Shown: positions 16,901 through 26,013, counted from the first letter of the stretch. The stretch: 55,219 nucleotides of DNA from an uncultured Prevotellaceae bacterium (GCA_902768105.1 CACXJZ010000015.1:1-55219); one strand, 5' to 3'. Numbers and translations are program-made. The notes: generated from the sequence alone by a model not told the origin.

Positions 16901-17105
16901 GTTAGGCTATAACTTCCCCGACAAGTGGTTCAAGGGCGTCGTCTCTGGCGTACGTGCATACGTTTCTGCACAGAACCTCCACACTTTCACCAAGTATAAG
17001 GGCTACAACGTCGATTATGCTGGTGGAACGTTTACTCCTGGTTTCAACTGGTGCTCTTATCCAAGTGCGCGCAGCTTCATGGCTGGTCTTCTTTTCTCAT
17101 TCTAA
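13911..17105 (+). CDS. susC: SusC/RagA family TonB-linked outer membrane transporter
   Basis: 1064 residues. Signal peptide to about 30 (LSTTPVMASVAQQ), then a carboxypeptidase-regulatory-like domain (about 36-105: VSGVVVDQEGEPLIGATVRVKN, GNFELSVS, VSYIGFKDREI), the SusC signature VVVGYGTQKKADLTGSV from about 118, plug domain (GVQITTDGQPGADPSVRIRGIGS, VLKDASAGAIYGSRAANGVV), and a 22-strand barrel ending in FMAGLLFSF with the terminal Phe. It forms the outer-membrane transport complex with the SusD protein encoded 21 nt downstream and depends on TonB. It is the first gene of the locus behind the direct-repeat operator. The substrate is probably arabinan oligosaccharides, judged by the enzymes. 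Full length, no defect. Confidence 0.96.
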   Translation: MRKQLLFSVMLFVSIMGGLALSTTPVMASVAQQPKTIKVSGVVVDQEGEPLIGATVRVKNTQTATVTDIDGNFELSVSSNATLVVSYIGFKDREIAVRGRVDLGQIQLESDDHSLEQVVVVGYGTQKKADLTGSVSIVNADELKRVSHSNISSMLEGKVAGVQITTDGQPGADPSVRIRGIGSFGSTAPLYVIDGVPMGTTIRDFSPNDIETIQVLKDASAGAIYGSRAANGVVIITTNNGKKDQPLRVDYKGYFGIDKIPSSTYDLMDANQYSDYLATACLNSGIPIPGGYVRNAETGKYQFVDDTNTDWFKEVFKTGIRQNHNVNLSGGGAHNTYNIGLDYFNQKGTLEGAGPNYQRFTARVNNTMETKFIKFRTSLVYSHSSQDGMGLSNANEYVQGLYGDVTNVLRGTLLMQPTIKAYDERTWYLDDVVGSAKNFSYDAYGYGVYYDDLHGDISASNPLLVNNLLTRNTLVDRVVASGSADVDILKMIGLDSNNHSLNYKLNLSYSKTHAQDKTWISAWIQSRRVYLDKSNERLNKDRRTYSDFLVENTLTWDGNFGLHHINLLGGITYEEENTDELHGWGINLPEPYFLQLQNAETRDASSFEYKHALTSFIGRLNYDYDGKYLLSFILRRDGSSRLTKDIRWGTFPSVSVGWRFDKESFFPINRNIVNLFKIRASYGELGNENIGEYAYQATMRRGYMTYSFGNNAVTGSSIENFVNGNIAWEKKKTTNVGIDLAFLNNRIEFTAEWYLNKSTELLYGVPVPANAGVANTSVTMNAASMQNSGFEFSATYRNRDHALKYEISANLSTLRNRVKSLGFGTESYITGDYATFVGQEVGQFYGWVYEGIARTQADLDDHATQPGAVIGDCLYKDVNEDGVINADDRVVLGSGLPKVNFGLSGRVEYAGFDLSISTFGALKYHVSDGIYNGLTSCYGYSNKDVSMLDANRYSADGLTYISSIPRTYISANGEGWNDYFSDRKIQNAAYWKIANIELGYNFPDKWFKGVVSGVRAYVSAQNLHTFTKYKGYNVDYAGGTFTPGFNWCSYPSARSFMAGLLFSF

Positions 17106-17126
17106 TATATAAAAAAGGTAATCATT

Positions 17127-18920
17127 ATGAAACTATATAAAATTTCACTTGCCCTGATGTTGGGCATCGGCACGCTGACCTCCTGTAGCGATAAGTTGGA
17201 GCTGACAAACCCCAACCAGCCGACAACGGGTACTTTCGGCAATACTGTTGATGATTTGGAGGAGGCAGTGATTGCATGCTATCACCACATCCGTATGGAG
17301 GGAACTTATGCACGTGTAGGATATACGCTCGACGTTGTTCGTGGCGACGAGGTGTGGAACTCCGCACAGGGATGGGGCTACTATCTGGCTGACAAGCTGA
17401 GCCCTTCCACAACCGACGAGATTTATGCCCTCTGGTCTTGGCGCGACTGGTATTACGCCATCAATATCTGTAACTTCGTCATTACCAAGTGTGGCGAGGA
17501 CGACGCTGTGCTTTCTGAAACCATGAAGCGCATCAAGGGACAGGCTCTCTTCGTGCGTGGCCTTGCTTACTACAACCTGGCTGGCTACTACCAGAACCCG
17601 GCGCTGATTCTTGACTACAACCAGTATTCGTCGCTCGACGGTCTCTATGCTTCTAACCGTGCCGAGGGCGACTCCTCTCCCTTCGACCAGTACGACCGTG
17701 TGATGGATCAGGTAGAGAAGGACTTTGCCGAGGCTATGACGCTGCTGCCCGCCAAGACAGCAGGTGGCGAGTGGGCCAAGGGACGTGCCACCAGTGGTGC
17801 TGCTGCCGGTTATTATGCCCGTGCGCTGATGCAGCGCCATAAGTATGAGGATGCGCTTGCCGTGCTGAAGAGAATTATCAATAAGGATTTCGGTGAATAT
17901 AAGCTCATGGCTAACTACGGTGACAACTTCCGTGAGGGTGCTGCCTTCGAGAACAATGCTGAAAGCCTCTTCGAGGTGCAGTTCCTGGACTATGGCTCGC
18001 AGGGCCCCGACGATGAGTGGACCCCTGTCAACATCAGTAAGAACGCCTCGCAGGGACATGCCGTAGAGAGTAACTTCGGCCCCGGCGACTTCGGCGGATG
18101 GGCTGACCTTTCTGCTGCTCCCTGGCTCTACTGGCTCTTCAAGAGCGAGACGACAAAAGACGGCGACCTTGACCCGCGCCTCTACTGGACCATCGGTACC
18201 TACGAGTCTGACTGGGACAGCAAGAAGGACAAGCTCGGCGTGCTGGGCAACGTGTGCTACACCACTCCTATGACAGACGCTGCTCCTGTTGTCACCAACA
18301 ACAACAACGGTGGCCTGCCCATTGCCAAGTGGACCAACATGCGTACAGGACTCTACAGCACCGTGGTGGTTGGTTTGAAGTGCGGTATCAACCTCCGACT
18401 GATGCGCTATTCTGACGTGCTGCTGCGTGCCGCCGAGTGCGAGAATGAAATCTACGGACCCACACAGCAGGCTATCGACTGGATTAACGAGGTACGTAGC
18501 CGCGCACAGCTGAAAGACCTGAGTCTGGCTGACTTCAGCTCAAAGGACGAGCTCTTCGAGCAGATTGCCAACGTGGAGCGCCCGAAGGAGTTCGGCTGTG
18601 AGTTTGGCCGTGGACTGGACCTGCAGCGCTGGGGATTCTTCTATAACAGCGAGCGTATGGAGCAGATGAAGCAGCACTCAGCCTATAAGCTCTCTACCGA
18701 CAAGACTACCGTCAAGAATGCTGTCGCTTATGGCGAGGACGGCGTTGAGTGTTCATTCGCTACGTTCCTGAATGGTCACGAGTACTTCCCCATTTGGCAG
18801 ACTACGCTGAACGACAACCCCAATCTGGTGGGTAACTCTGCCAACGAGACTCTTGACAACTCTTCCTATTTCCAGAAGAAGGGATGGACTATACACCCTG
18901 TTGTAGATTTGAGCAAGTAA
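17127..18920 (+). CDS. susD: SusD/RagB family outer-membrane glycan-binding lipoprotein
   Basis: 597 residues. Lipoprotein signal with lipobox GTLTSC (Cys20). It has a SusD-type N-terminus with TPR-like helices (LELTNPNQPTTGTF, VRGLAYYNLAGYYQNPALIL, FDQYDRVMDQVEKDFAEAMTLLP, ATSGAAAGYYARALMQRHKYEDALAVLKRII) and the C-terminal family segment (INLRLMRYSDVLLRAAECENEI, IDWINEVRSRAQL, ERPKEFGCEFGRGLDLQRWG). It acts as the lid of the SusC barrel and binds the glycan. It lies 21 nt after susC and 28 nt before the next lipoprotein gene, so all are cotranscribed. Full length. Confidence 0.96.
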   Translation: MKLYKISLALMLGIGTLTSCSDKLELTNPNQPTTGTFGNTVDDLEEAVIACYHHIRMEGTYARVGYTLDVVRGDEVWNSAQGWGYYLADKLSPSTTDEIYALWSWRDWYYAINICNFVITKCGEDDAVLSETMKRIKGQALFVRGLAYYNLAGYYQNPALILDYNQYSSLDGLYASNRAEGDSSPFDQYDRVMDQVEKDFAEAMTLLPAKTAGGEWAKGRATSGAAAGYYARALMQRHKYEDALAVLKRIINKDFGEYKLMANYGDNFREGAAFENNAESLFEVQFLDYGSQGPDDEWTPVNISKNASQGHAVESNFGPGDFGGWADLSAAPWLYWLFKSETTKDGDLDPRLYWTIGTYESDWDSKKDKLGVLGNVCYTTPMTDAAPVVTNNNNGGLPIAKWTNMRTGLYSTVVVGLKCGINLRLMRYSDVLLRAAECENEIYGPTQQAIDWINEVRSRAQLKDLSLADFSSKDELFEQIANVERPKEFGCEFGRGLDLQRWGFFYNSERMEQMKQHSAYKLSTDKTTVKNAVAYGEDGVECSFATFLNGHEYFPIWQTTLNDNPNLVGNSANETLDNSSYFQKKGWTIHPVVDLSK

Positions 18921-18948
18921 ATATAACTTTTTAACAGATTATATCATT

Positions 18949-20928
18949 ATGAAATATCCCAATAAATTAGCATCGGCCTTCTTGTTTGCAGCCCTGGGCA
19001 TCATGACACTCACGGGTTGTGAAGGTGGTGACCTTTATAATATTGACGTCCCCGCATGGCTTTCAGAAATGGGAGGAAGCGAGGAACCAGAGCCCGAAGA
19101 GGAACTGGTTGGACAGATGGAAGATGTTTATGACATCGGTAATGCTGAACTGACTGCAGCATTCTTTACACTCGGTAAGACCTACATCGTACCTGCCGGA
19201 GAGAAGTGGCAGGCTCAGTTTAACCTGACGGTGAACCCTGACAACAAGTATTATAAGAACTTCTATCTGGTGATTAATGCTGTCGATGCCGCAACTGGGG
19301 GAGCAGGTGCTGAGTATGGCGTGATTCGTTACGACAACGACCCCAACAAGAACTCGGAGTGGAACACGGAGTCGGTGGTGAATCCTAACCTGACCGAGAT
19401 TAACAGAGACCTCGTTGGCGGTAACTTCACCAACACTTCTCCAACGGAAGGTGACAACCAGGATGTGGATGCCTCTGTGCAGAAGATGAATGGTAAAATT
19501 ACACTTACCGTTGACCGTGCGGAAGGCGGTCTCTACATCAAGATGACCAATGGCACGCTGACGAAGACTTACACACAGACCACGGCATTCCCCTCGACGG
19601 GTGCTGATGTGCCACTTGCTTTCCGTATTGGTGTAGAGCAGTCGTTGGTAAGCTTCCTTTCTACCAACATCGAGCCTATCGGCGGATGCACTTCGGCAGA
19701 TGACAAGCAGCCTGTGTCTATGGAGCTGATGGGCGTTCCCAGTGAGGTGCTGTTAGGAACTCCTCTTGATGAGGCTATGGCTAATGTTTCTGCTACAGTA
19801 ACCTTCGAGGAAGGTGTGGTGAAGACTGTCACCGCTGAGGAACTGCAGTTCCAGACGATTCCTGATTATGGCGAGGTAGGACAATACACACTTGTTGTTC
19901 TCTATAATAAGACCTTCAAGGGACAGAATGCCGACAAGACCGTTATGGCTGCCAAGACCTTCAAGGTGGTTAAGGAACTCTCTGCATTCACCCAGACGGT
20001 TGTTGTACCTAATCCGCTTCTCCTGGGTGCTGAGGATAACTCAACAGCATTCTGGGGTGCTCACACTGACAACGTCAAGATTGCACCTAAGGAGACAAAG
20101 GTGACCACCTTCACTAACTACAGTTCTTGTGCAAACAACTGGAACAACTTCTGCATCGTACTCTGCAAGGCAGACAACACTGAGTATGCTGTAGTACGTG
20201 CCGACAACTTTGGCTGGGGCGACTGCTACGCATCGTGCACGCCTATCATGGAGGAAGGTCGTAACTGGGATGTATGGCGTCCGGCTATGGATGGTGCAAA
20301 GGTAACAACCTATGTTACTAATAATGGTGACGGAACGCTTGATGTGAAGGCCGTGATGGTGGGCAACGATGGCAATACCTATACTCAGGAGTATAAGGGT
20401 ATGAAGGGCATCGATGCTGATAACCTCTATTTCCGTTTCACCGTTGACGGTTGCCACTTGGCATTCGATAATACTGTCGGTGCAACAGATAACTCAACAG
20501 GTTTCTGGGGAGCCCACTCTCCTAATATCCAGGTCATCGGTCATCAGGTATGTACCGTCAACTTCACCAACTACTCTTCTTGCGTTGCTAACTGGAACAA
20601 CTTCGTCATCGTGCTTTGCAGTGCTGACGGTAGCAAGGAGTATGCTGTGGTACGTGCCGACAACTTTGGCTGGGGCGATGGCTATGCCGCTTGTACTCCT
20701 GCTATGGAGGATGGCCGTAACTGGGATGAATGGCGTCCGGCCATGGACGGTGCCAAGTGTACTGCCAAAATCAGCAATAACGGCGACGGCACTGCCGATA
20801 TCGCAGTTGAGATGACAGGTAACAATGGTAAGACCTATACTCAGAGTTATACAGGTATTAATACTATTGACCCAGATAACTTCTACTTCAACTTCACGGT
20901 TGACGGAAGTCACTTGGTATTTGAATAA
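18949..20928 (+). CDS. Surface glycan-binding lipoprotein with a duplicated C-terminal module
   Basis: 659 residues. Lipobox TLTGC (Cys24), then an acidic linker (EEPEPEEELVG). Next come a beta-rich N-terminal domain (about 55-230), an Ig-like domain (about 245-345: PVSMELMGVPSEVLLGTPLDEAMANVSATV), and two tandem copies of an approximately 150-residue module (about 354-505 and 506-659). The copies share DNSTxFWGAHxxN, TNYSSCxxNWNNFxIVLC, YAVVRADNFGWGDxYAxCTP, GRNWDxWRPAMDGAK and NNGDGT. The module looks like a carbohydrate-binding beta sandwich rich in Trp and paired Cys. Its position after susCD is the usual place for a SusE/F-like binding protein. No named CBM family is assigned with certainty. 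Confidence 0.85.
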   Translation: MKYPNKLASAFLFAALGIMTLTGCEGGDLYNIDVPAWLSEMGGSEEPEPEEELVGQMEDVYDIGNAELTAAFFTLGKTYIVPAGEKWQAQFNLTVNPDNKYYKNFYLVINAVDAATGGAGAEYGVIRYDNDPNKNSEWNTESVVNPNLTEINRDLVGGNFTNTSPTEGDNQDVDASVQKMNGKITLTVDRAEGGLYIKMTNGTLTKTYTQTTAFPSTGADVPLAFRIGVEQSLVSFLSTNIEPIGGCTSADDKQPVSMELMGVPSEVLLGTPLDEAMANVSATVTFEEGVVKTVTAEELQFQTIPDYGEVGQYTLVVLYNKTFKGQNADKTVMAAKTFKVVKELSAFTQTVVVPNPLLLGAEDNSTAFWGAHTDNVKIAPKETKVTTFTNYSSCANNWNNFCIVLCKADNTEYAVVRADNFGWGDCYASCTPIMEEGRNWDVWRPAMDGAKVTTYVTNNGDGTLDVKAVMVGNDGNTYTQEYKGMKGIDADNLYFRFTVDGCHLAFDNTVGATDNSTGFWGAHSPNIQVIGHQVCTVNFTNYSSCVANWNNFVIVLCSADGSKEYAVVRADNFGWGDGYAACTPAMEDGRNWDEWRPAMDGAKCTAKISNNGDGTADIAVEMTGNNGKTYTQSYTGINTIDPDNFYFNFTVDGSHLVFE

Positions 20929-20935
20929 TGTTTAA

Positions 20936-22891
20936 ATGAATCGTATTATGAAAGTTATATCAAAACTATTAGCGCTGTTTGCCATCGGAATGATGGCAAC
21001 AGCCTGTAGCAACGACATTGACGAGGTGAATTATCCCTTGACGGTTACTACCCCCACCGTGTCGTCTGTTTCCGGAAACTCGGCCATTGTCACGCTGACG
21101 GCAACCGGTTCACACATCACCTATCGTGGCGTCTGCTACTCTACGTCACCGAACCCGACGGTCAGCGACAACAAGGTGGTGGCTTCAAAAAAAGACATCA
21201 TACTCACCATTGGCGGACTGAGGAAGAGCACTACTTACTACGTACGTGGCTTCGCACAGACCAGCTACGACGTAACTTACTCTGACGAGATTTCGTTTAC
21301 CACGCTGGCAACTGAAGCCGTTGAAGATGACCCACAGACCGAGGGACCGTCAGCGCTGAAGCGAGTGAGCGTTCACGACCCGAGCATCGTGTGGGACCAA
21401 TCGACGGGTACGTACTATGTCTTCGGCTCGCACCGTGCTGCCGCCAAGTGCACGAACATGATGTCATGGACGGCCTTCACTGCTCCTTGGGCTACGGCTA
21501 CCAGCAACAATGCTGCCAATGCCGATGCCTTTACCACACCTGAGGTGACCAAGGTGACAAAGGGTGGTAAGGAGTATGCCCTCAACTTCAATGCCTTTGC
21601 ATGGTCTGCACGTGGCAGCGAAGGATACAATGTAGATGGCAATATGTGGGCACCCGACGTAATCTACAACAGCAAGCTGGGCAAATGGTGCATGTACTTG
21701 AGCATCAATGGCGACGGCTGGTACTCAAGCATCATCATGCTCACGGCCGACAACATCGAAGGCCCCTACCGCTACCAGTCGCCCGTTGTCATCAGCGGTT
21801 TCCGCAGCGGCAACTCCTACAAAGACACTGACCTGGAGATTGTGCTGGGTGAACAGGCTGCGCTGCCCGAGCGGTATGCTCCCTCTGACAACTACGGAAA
21901 CCATTGGCCTAACGCCATCGACCCCTGCGTGTTCTATGACGAGGAGGGGCGTCTGTGGATGACCTACGGCTCATGGAGCGGCGGCATCTTCATGCTCGAG
22001 CTTGACGAGGCCACAGGCCTGCGCGACTATGACGTGAGTTACGGTATCAGCGAGTCATCCGACCCGTACTTTGGCAAGAAAATTGCCGGCGGCTACTACG
22101 CATCGGGCGAGGCCAGCTACGTGGAGTACATCGGCGGCTACTACTTCCTCTTCGTGACCAATGGCGGACTGGAGGCAGCAGGCGGCTATCAGATGCGTGT
22201 GTTCCGTTCGCTCAATCCTGACGGACCGTATGTTGACAGCAAGGGCGCTACAGCTCTTCTTGACAAGCGGTACATGAACTACGGACCAACGGAAGATGAC
22301 GGTAACCGTGGCGTCAACATCTTCGGGGCTTACAACAACTGGGGCTACCAGACCGTAGGAAACTACGGCGAGCGTTCGCAGGGACATAATAGCATCATTG
22401 CTGCTCCTGACGGCCGCACCTATCTGGTCTATCATACCCGCTTCCAGAACCAGGGTGAGGGTCATGAGGTGCGCGTGCATCAGGTGTTCCAGAATCAGGA
22501 CGGCTGGCTCGTGGCTTGTCCGTTCGAATATACTGGTGAGGGCGTGAAGAGTGCTGGTGTGGCTGCTGCACAGAAAGTGGCTACCGGCGATATTCCGGGA
22601 ACGTACAAACTACTTGTCCACCCCTATGGTCTCGACCACACCGTGAAGGCTTTTGCTGCACCTGTGGAGGTGGAGCTGCATGCTGATGGCACTATCAGTG
22701 GTGCAGAGACAGGCACATGGACCGTCGTTTCGGGCACCTCGTACGTCACCATCACCCTTGCTTCGGGTGAGTACCGTGGCGTGATGGTTCCGCAGACGCT
22801 TGAGCCCACCGACGAGAAGGCACCCACTTTCACGGCTCTTTGTAGCCAGACGGGTGTCACCATTTGGGGATATAAGTATGCAGAGAAATAA
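20936..22891 (+). CDS. GH43 endo-alpha-1,5-L-arabinanase-like lipoprotein
   Basis: 651 residues. Lipobox MMATAC (Cys24). A fibronectin-III-like domain (about 35-125: PTVSSVSGNSAIVTLTATGS, STTYYVRGFAQTS) precedes a five-bladed GH43 propeller (about 140-510) and a C-terminal beta domain (about 535-650) as in two-domain arabinanases. The three catalytic acids are visible: Asp148 (SVHDPSIVWD, base), Asp329 (NAIDPCVFYD, pKa modulator) and Glu392 (GEASYVEYIGG, acid). The segment DGNMWAPDVIYN is typical of endo-arabinanases. It should cut arabinan at the cell surface before import. The start at 20936 is 7 nt after the previous stop; MKVISK at 20948 is an alternative. Confidence 0.88.
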   Translation: MNRIMKVISKLLALFAIGMMATACSNDIDEVNYPLTVTTPTVSSVSGNSAIVTLTATGSHITYRGVCYSTSPNPTVSDNKVVASKKDIILTIGGLRKSTTYYVRGFAQTSYDVTYSDEISFTTLATEAVEDDPQTEGPSALKRVSVHDPSIVWDQSTGTYYVFGSHRAAAKCTNMMSWTAFTAPWATATSNNAANADAFTTPEVTKVTKGGKEYALNFNAFAWSARGSEGYNVDGNMWAPDVIYNSKLGKWCMYLSINGDGWYSSIIMLTADNIEGPYRYQSPVVISGFRSGNSYKDTDLEIVLGEQAALPERYAPSDNYGNHWPNAIDPCVFYDEEGRLWMTYGSWSGGIFMLELDEATGLRDYDVSYGISESSDPYFGKKIAGGYYASGEASYVEYIGGYYFLFVTNGGLEAAGGYQMRVFRSLNPDGPYVDSKGATALLDKRYMNYGPTEDDGNRGVNIFGAYNNWGYQTVGNYGERSQGHNSIIAAPDGRTYLVYHTRFQNQGEGHEVRVHQVFQNQDGWLVACPFEYTGEGVKSAGVAAAQKVATGDIPGTYKLLVHPYGLDHTVKAFAAPVEVELHADGTISGAETGTWTVVSGTSYVTITLASGEYRGVMVPQTLEPTDEKAPTFTALCSQTGVTIWGYKYAEK

Positions 22892-23894
22892 GCGAATCCT
22901 AATCAGTAGTGTGGTGCTCATCATGATGGGCACCACTCTTTTTGCCCAGCCATCTCCTATTGGAGATACGGAGAGGTCTCCTTTTGTCCATGATCCGGTG
23001 ATGGCATACGAGAATGGGGTCTATCATATCTACGCCACGGGTATGGGCATACAGCACATGACGTCACACGACCGCACGATGTGGAGAGTACACCGTGAAC
23101 CTGTCATGACCGAGATTCCCGCATGGACTCACGACTCCGTACCCGGGTTCGAGCGTCATGTATGGGCGCCCGATGTCACCAGGCATCAGGGCAAGTGGTG
23201 GCTGGCCTACAGCTGCTCCACATTCGGGCGCAACGGCTCTGCTATCGGACTGCTGTCGGCCGACAGCTTGAATGGGGCATGGAAGGATGAGGGATGTATC
23301 GTCTGTTCGCGCGAGGGACGCGACGACTGGAACGCCATCGACCCGAACTTCATCATTGATGAGCACGGCACGCCTTATATGGTATGGGGCTCGTTCTGGG
23401 ATGGTATTCAGATGGTACGGCTCGACCAGACCATGCATATAGCAGCCGGTGAGAAGCCTCGTACCATTGCCCGACGTTATGCTCCCGGGGTGGAAGCTCC
23501 CGAACCTAATCCTACGAGCCAATATGCCGGAACGAATGCCATCGAAGCTCCCTTTATCATGAAACACGGAGCCTATTACTACCTCTTTGTGTCATGGGAC
23601 TACTGCTGTCGTGGCAGCAAAAGCAACTACCGCGTTGCTGTTGGGCGCAGTAGGTCGGTGTCCGGTCCGTATCTTGACCGTAACGACGTGGATATGTTGC
23701 AGGGCGGCGGCACGCTCTTTTTGCAGGGCGACAAAAAGGAATACGAAGCAGCCGGCCATTGTGCCGCCTATACCTTTGGAGATGAGGACGTGTTCATCTG
23801 TCACGGCTATAGCATCGCCCACGATGGGGCCTCTATCCTGATGCAGCACATCATTAGGTGGACGGACGACGGATGGCCAACGTTAAACCAATGA
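22878..23894 (+). CDS. GH43 arabinan-active glycoside hydrolase, secreted
   Basis: 338 residues from MQRNKR, overlapping the preceding GH43 gene by 14 nt. Signal peptide ends near LFAQ (about residue 23), with no lipobox Cys, so it is probably periplasmic. It is a single five-bladed GH43 domain with Asp39 (FVHDPVMAY), Asp155 (NAIDPNFIID) and Glu223 (NAIEAPFIMKHG) as the catalytic set, and RHVWAPDVTRHQGKWWLAYS as the arabinanase-like signature. It lacks the accessory domain of the upstream enzyme. Likely an endo- or exo-acting arabinanase on imported oligosaccharides. It is the last gene of the susC operon and meets GH51 tail to tail. Confidence 0.88.
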   Translation: MQRNKRILISSVVLIMMGTTLFAQPSPIGDTERSPFVHDPVMAYENGVYHIYATGMGIQHMTSHDRTMWRVHREPVMTEIPAWTHDSVPGFERHVWAPDVTRHQGKWWLAYSCSTFGRNGSAIGLLSADSLNGAWKDEGCIVCSREGRDDWNAIDPNFIIDEHGTPYMVWGSFWDGIQMVRLDQTMHIAAGEKPRTIARRYAPGVEAPEPNPTSQYAGTNAIEAPFIMKHGAYYYLFVSWDYCCRGSKSNYRVAVGRSRSVSGPYLDRNDVDMLQGGGTLFLQGDKKEYEAAGHCAAYTFGDEDVFICHGYSIAHDGASILMQHIIRWTDDGWPTLNQ

Positions 23895-23895
23895 A

Positions 23896-23925
23896 AAAAG
23901 CCCTTGCAGATTTGCAGGGGCTTTT
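23896..23925. terminator. Bidirectional terminator between GH43 and GH51
   Basis: AAAAGCCCTTGCA / TGCAGGGGCTTTT (one G-T pair) between convergent genes, with A-run on the left and T-run on the right. Confidence 0.85.
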
Positions 23926-23936
23926 CTTATGCTGCT

Positions 23937-25976
23937 TCATTTCTTGAAGCGGTAGATGCGGAACGTCATGGGGGGCAGCTCGTCGTTGAGCACGGAGAAC
24001 TTCTTGTCGCCCTTGATGACGGTCTCGCCCTGCTGGGGCGTGATGAACTCCGGACGGCTGATGCTGTTCTCGTCGTCCATGCCGTCGTGAGAGAGGGTCA
24101 GCGTCTCCGCGATGCGGTCGCCCTGCATGCCCGAAAGGTTGAGGGTGACGGGCTGAAGATGACGTGAGGTGTTGACCACCTTGATGATGACCTCGCCCGT
24201 GGTGCCGTCGAAGGCTGCCGAGGCGAAGAGTCCGTTCTGGCCTTCCTGGTTGGCTACGGGCTTCTTGTCCATCGTCAGCGGCAGGACGTGGGTGCCGCGG
24301 TTGGTGGCATACATCTGCTGCACGTAGTAGCTGACGGTACGGAACATTTCGGTCTGGTCGTACCAGATCTGGTCAGGACGCCACTGCCAGCCGTCAACGT
24401 GGGCGAAGAGTGGGGCAGGGGTGGTCATGTGGACGATGTCGGCATTGCGCTCGAAGCCCGTCATGTGACCAGCCTCAAGGATGGCTGCCTCGTAGTGGTT
24501 CCACTTCTTCCCCTTGCCGTGACAGGCATATTCGCCGGCAAAGACCTTCGGGCCCTTGCGGTCGTAGGTGTCGTAGCGCAGGCCGTGGGTGAGGAACCAC
24601 TGCTCGTCGCGGTAGTAGTGCTCGTCGTAGAGATCGACCTTGAGTTCCTTCATGCGGGGCTGCAGCAGGTCGAAGTCCCAGCCCTCGGAGTTGGGACCGG
24701 TGGTGCCGATGAGCTTCAGGTCGGGATATTTCTTGCGCAGGGCATCGCTGAACTTCTTGAGGCGCTCTGTAAATACAGGACCGTAACCGCCGTGTGCTTC
24801 GTCGTAGTCCCACTGTTCGTTGCCCACGGCGAGGAACTTCAGGTTGAAGGGTGCGGGGTGGCCCATGTCGGCACGTACCTTGCCCCACTTCGTGGTGACG
24901 TCGCCATTGGCAAACTCCACGAGGTCGAGGGCATCCTGGATGTAGCTGTCGAGGTCATCCACAGGCACGTGAACGCCGGGCTTCGTGGGGTCGGTGTTCT
25001 GGAACTGACAGGCCAGTCCGCAGGAGATGACGGGCAGGGGCTCGGCACCGATGTCCTCAGAGAGCTGGAAGAACTCGAAGAAGCCGAGTCCGTAGGACTG
25101 GTAGTAGTCGGGGAAGTAGCGGAAGTCGAAGGTGTGCTCCCAGCGGTTCTGGTTGAGCGGGCGGTTCTCGACGGGTCCCACGGAATTTTTCCACTGGTAG
25201 CGCGTCTGGAGGTCGGTTCCCTCGACGATGCAGCCGCCTGGGAAGCGGAAGATGCCCGGGTGCAGGTCCTCGAGTGCCTGAGCGAGGTCGCGACGCATGC
25301 CGTTCTCGCGCTGCTTATAGGTGTTGACGGGGAAGAGCGAGATGTGCTCCAGGCAGACGGGACTGAGGATTGAGGATTGAGGGCTGAGGGCTGAGGGCTG
25401 GTTTGCCAGGAAGAGGCGCAGCTTGGCGTGCTTGAGCGTCTTTGGTGACGTCAGCACGACGGTGTATTTCTTCCAGTCCTGAGAGGTGATGTCGAGCCGC
25501 TCCTCAACAAACTCCTGACGCTCGTCCATGGAGCTCTCGTCGATGAGCTGCACACGGAGGGAGGCACTGCCCTGCGGCGCCTTCGCCCAGACGGAGAAGC
25601 GGTACTGCTCGCCCTGCTTGACGCCGATGCCGAAGTAGCCCTCGTTGACCAGTCCCGTGCGGCGGTCGCCATGGCCCGGGTCGCTAAGCACGACGTAGTG
25701 CGGACAGCGGTCGAAGGGACCGTCGTCCTTCAGCTCGACCTTACCGAAGGGCTGCCAGCCCATGAGGTGCTGCGGAAACTCGAACGACCGGTTCTTCACC
25801 AGCTCGCCGTAGAGTCCGCCGTCGGCAGCGTAGTTGATGTCTTCGAAAAAGATGCCGTACATGGTCGGCTGGATGGGTGCGCCCAGCTTCTTGGTGTTCA
25901 CCTCCATCACGTTCTGTCCCAGGGCCGTCAGTGTGGTGCCCGCGAGGACTGCTAAAGATAAGATTTTCTTCTTCAT
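23937..25976 (-). CDS. GH51 alpha-L-arabinofuranosidase
   Basis: 679 residues from MKKKILS; a longer frame upstream lies over the promoter. Signal peptide to about residue 19 (LAGTTLTALGQ). An N-terminal carbohydrate-binding-like beta domain (about 60-215) is followed by the GH51 TIM barrel (about 235-510), with acid/base Glu387 (AVGNEQWDYDE) and nucleophile Glu482 (FAGEYACHG), and a C-terminal beta domain. It should remove arabinofuranose from arabinan fragments in the periplasm. A short repeat encoding SALSPQSSILSP is inserted after FLANQP (25361-25400). It is divergent in strand from the susC operon but part of the same locus. Its promoter is at 26015-26046. Confidence 0.93.
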   Translation of the reverse strand: MKKKILSLAVLAGTTLTALGQNVMEVNTKKLGAPIQPTMYGIFFEDINYAADGGLYGELVKNRSFEFPQHLMGWQPFGKVELKDDGPFDRCPHYVVLSDPGHGDRRTGLVNEGYFGIGVKQGEQYRFSVWAKAPQGSASLRVQLIDESSMDERQEFVEERLDITSQDWKKYTVVLTSPKTLKHAKLRLFLANQPSALSPQSSILSPVCLEHISLFPVNTYKQRENGMRRDLAQALEDLHPGIFRFPGGCIVEGTDLQTRYQWKNSVGPVENRPLNQNRWEHTFDFRYFPDYYQSYGLGFFEFFQLSEDIGAEPLPVISCGLACQFQNTDPTKPGVHVPVDDLDSYIQDALDLVEFANGDVTTKWGKVRADMGHPAPFNLKFLAVGNEQWDYDEAHGGYGPVFTERLKKFSDALRKKYPDLKLIGTTGPNSEGWDFDLLQPRMKELKVDLYDEHYYRDEQWFLTHGLRYDTYDRKGPKVFAGEYACHGKGKKWNHYEAAILEAGHMTGFERNADIVHMTTPAPLFAHVDGWQWRPDQIWYDQTEMFRTVSYYVQQMYATNRGTHVLPLTMDKKPVANQEGQNGLFASAAFDGTTGEVIIKVVNTSRHLQPVTLNLSGMQGDRIAETLTLSHDGMDDENSISRPEFITPQQGETVIKGDKKFSVLNDELPPMTFRIYRFKK
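25361..25400. repeat. GGATTGA/GGGCTGA micro-repeat in GH51
   Basis: GACTGAGGATTGAGGATTGAGGGCTGAGGGCTGAGGGCT encodes PSALSPQSSILSPV on the minus strand, in the loop after the N-terminal domain. Confidence 0.65.
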
Positions 25977-26013
25977 TTTTTGTTTAGTCAAAATTAGTAG
26001 TCTATTATTTTCT

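Noticed and set aside
22800-23894. 364-codon version of the second GH43 gene
   Set aside because: The extra 26 codons lie within the upstream GH43 gene and come before the signal peptide; the start at 22878 fits better.
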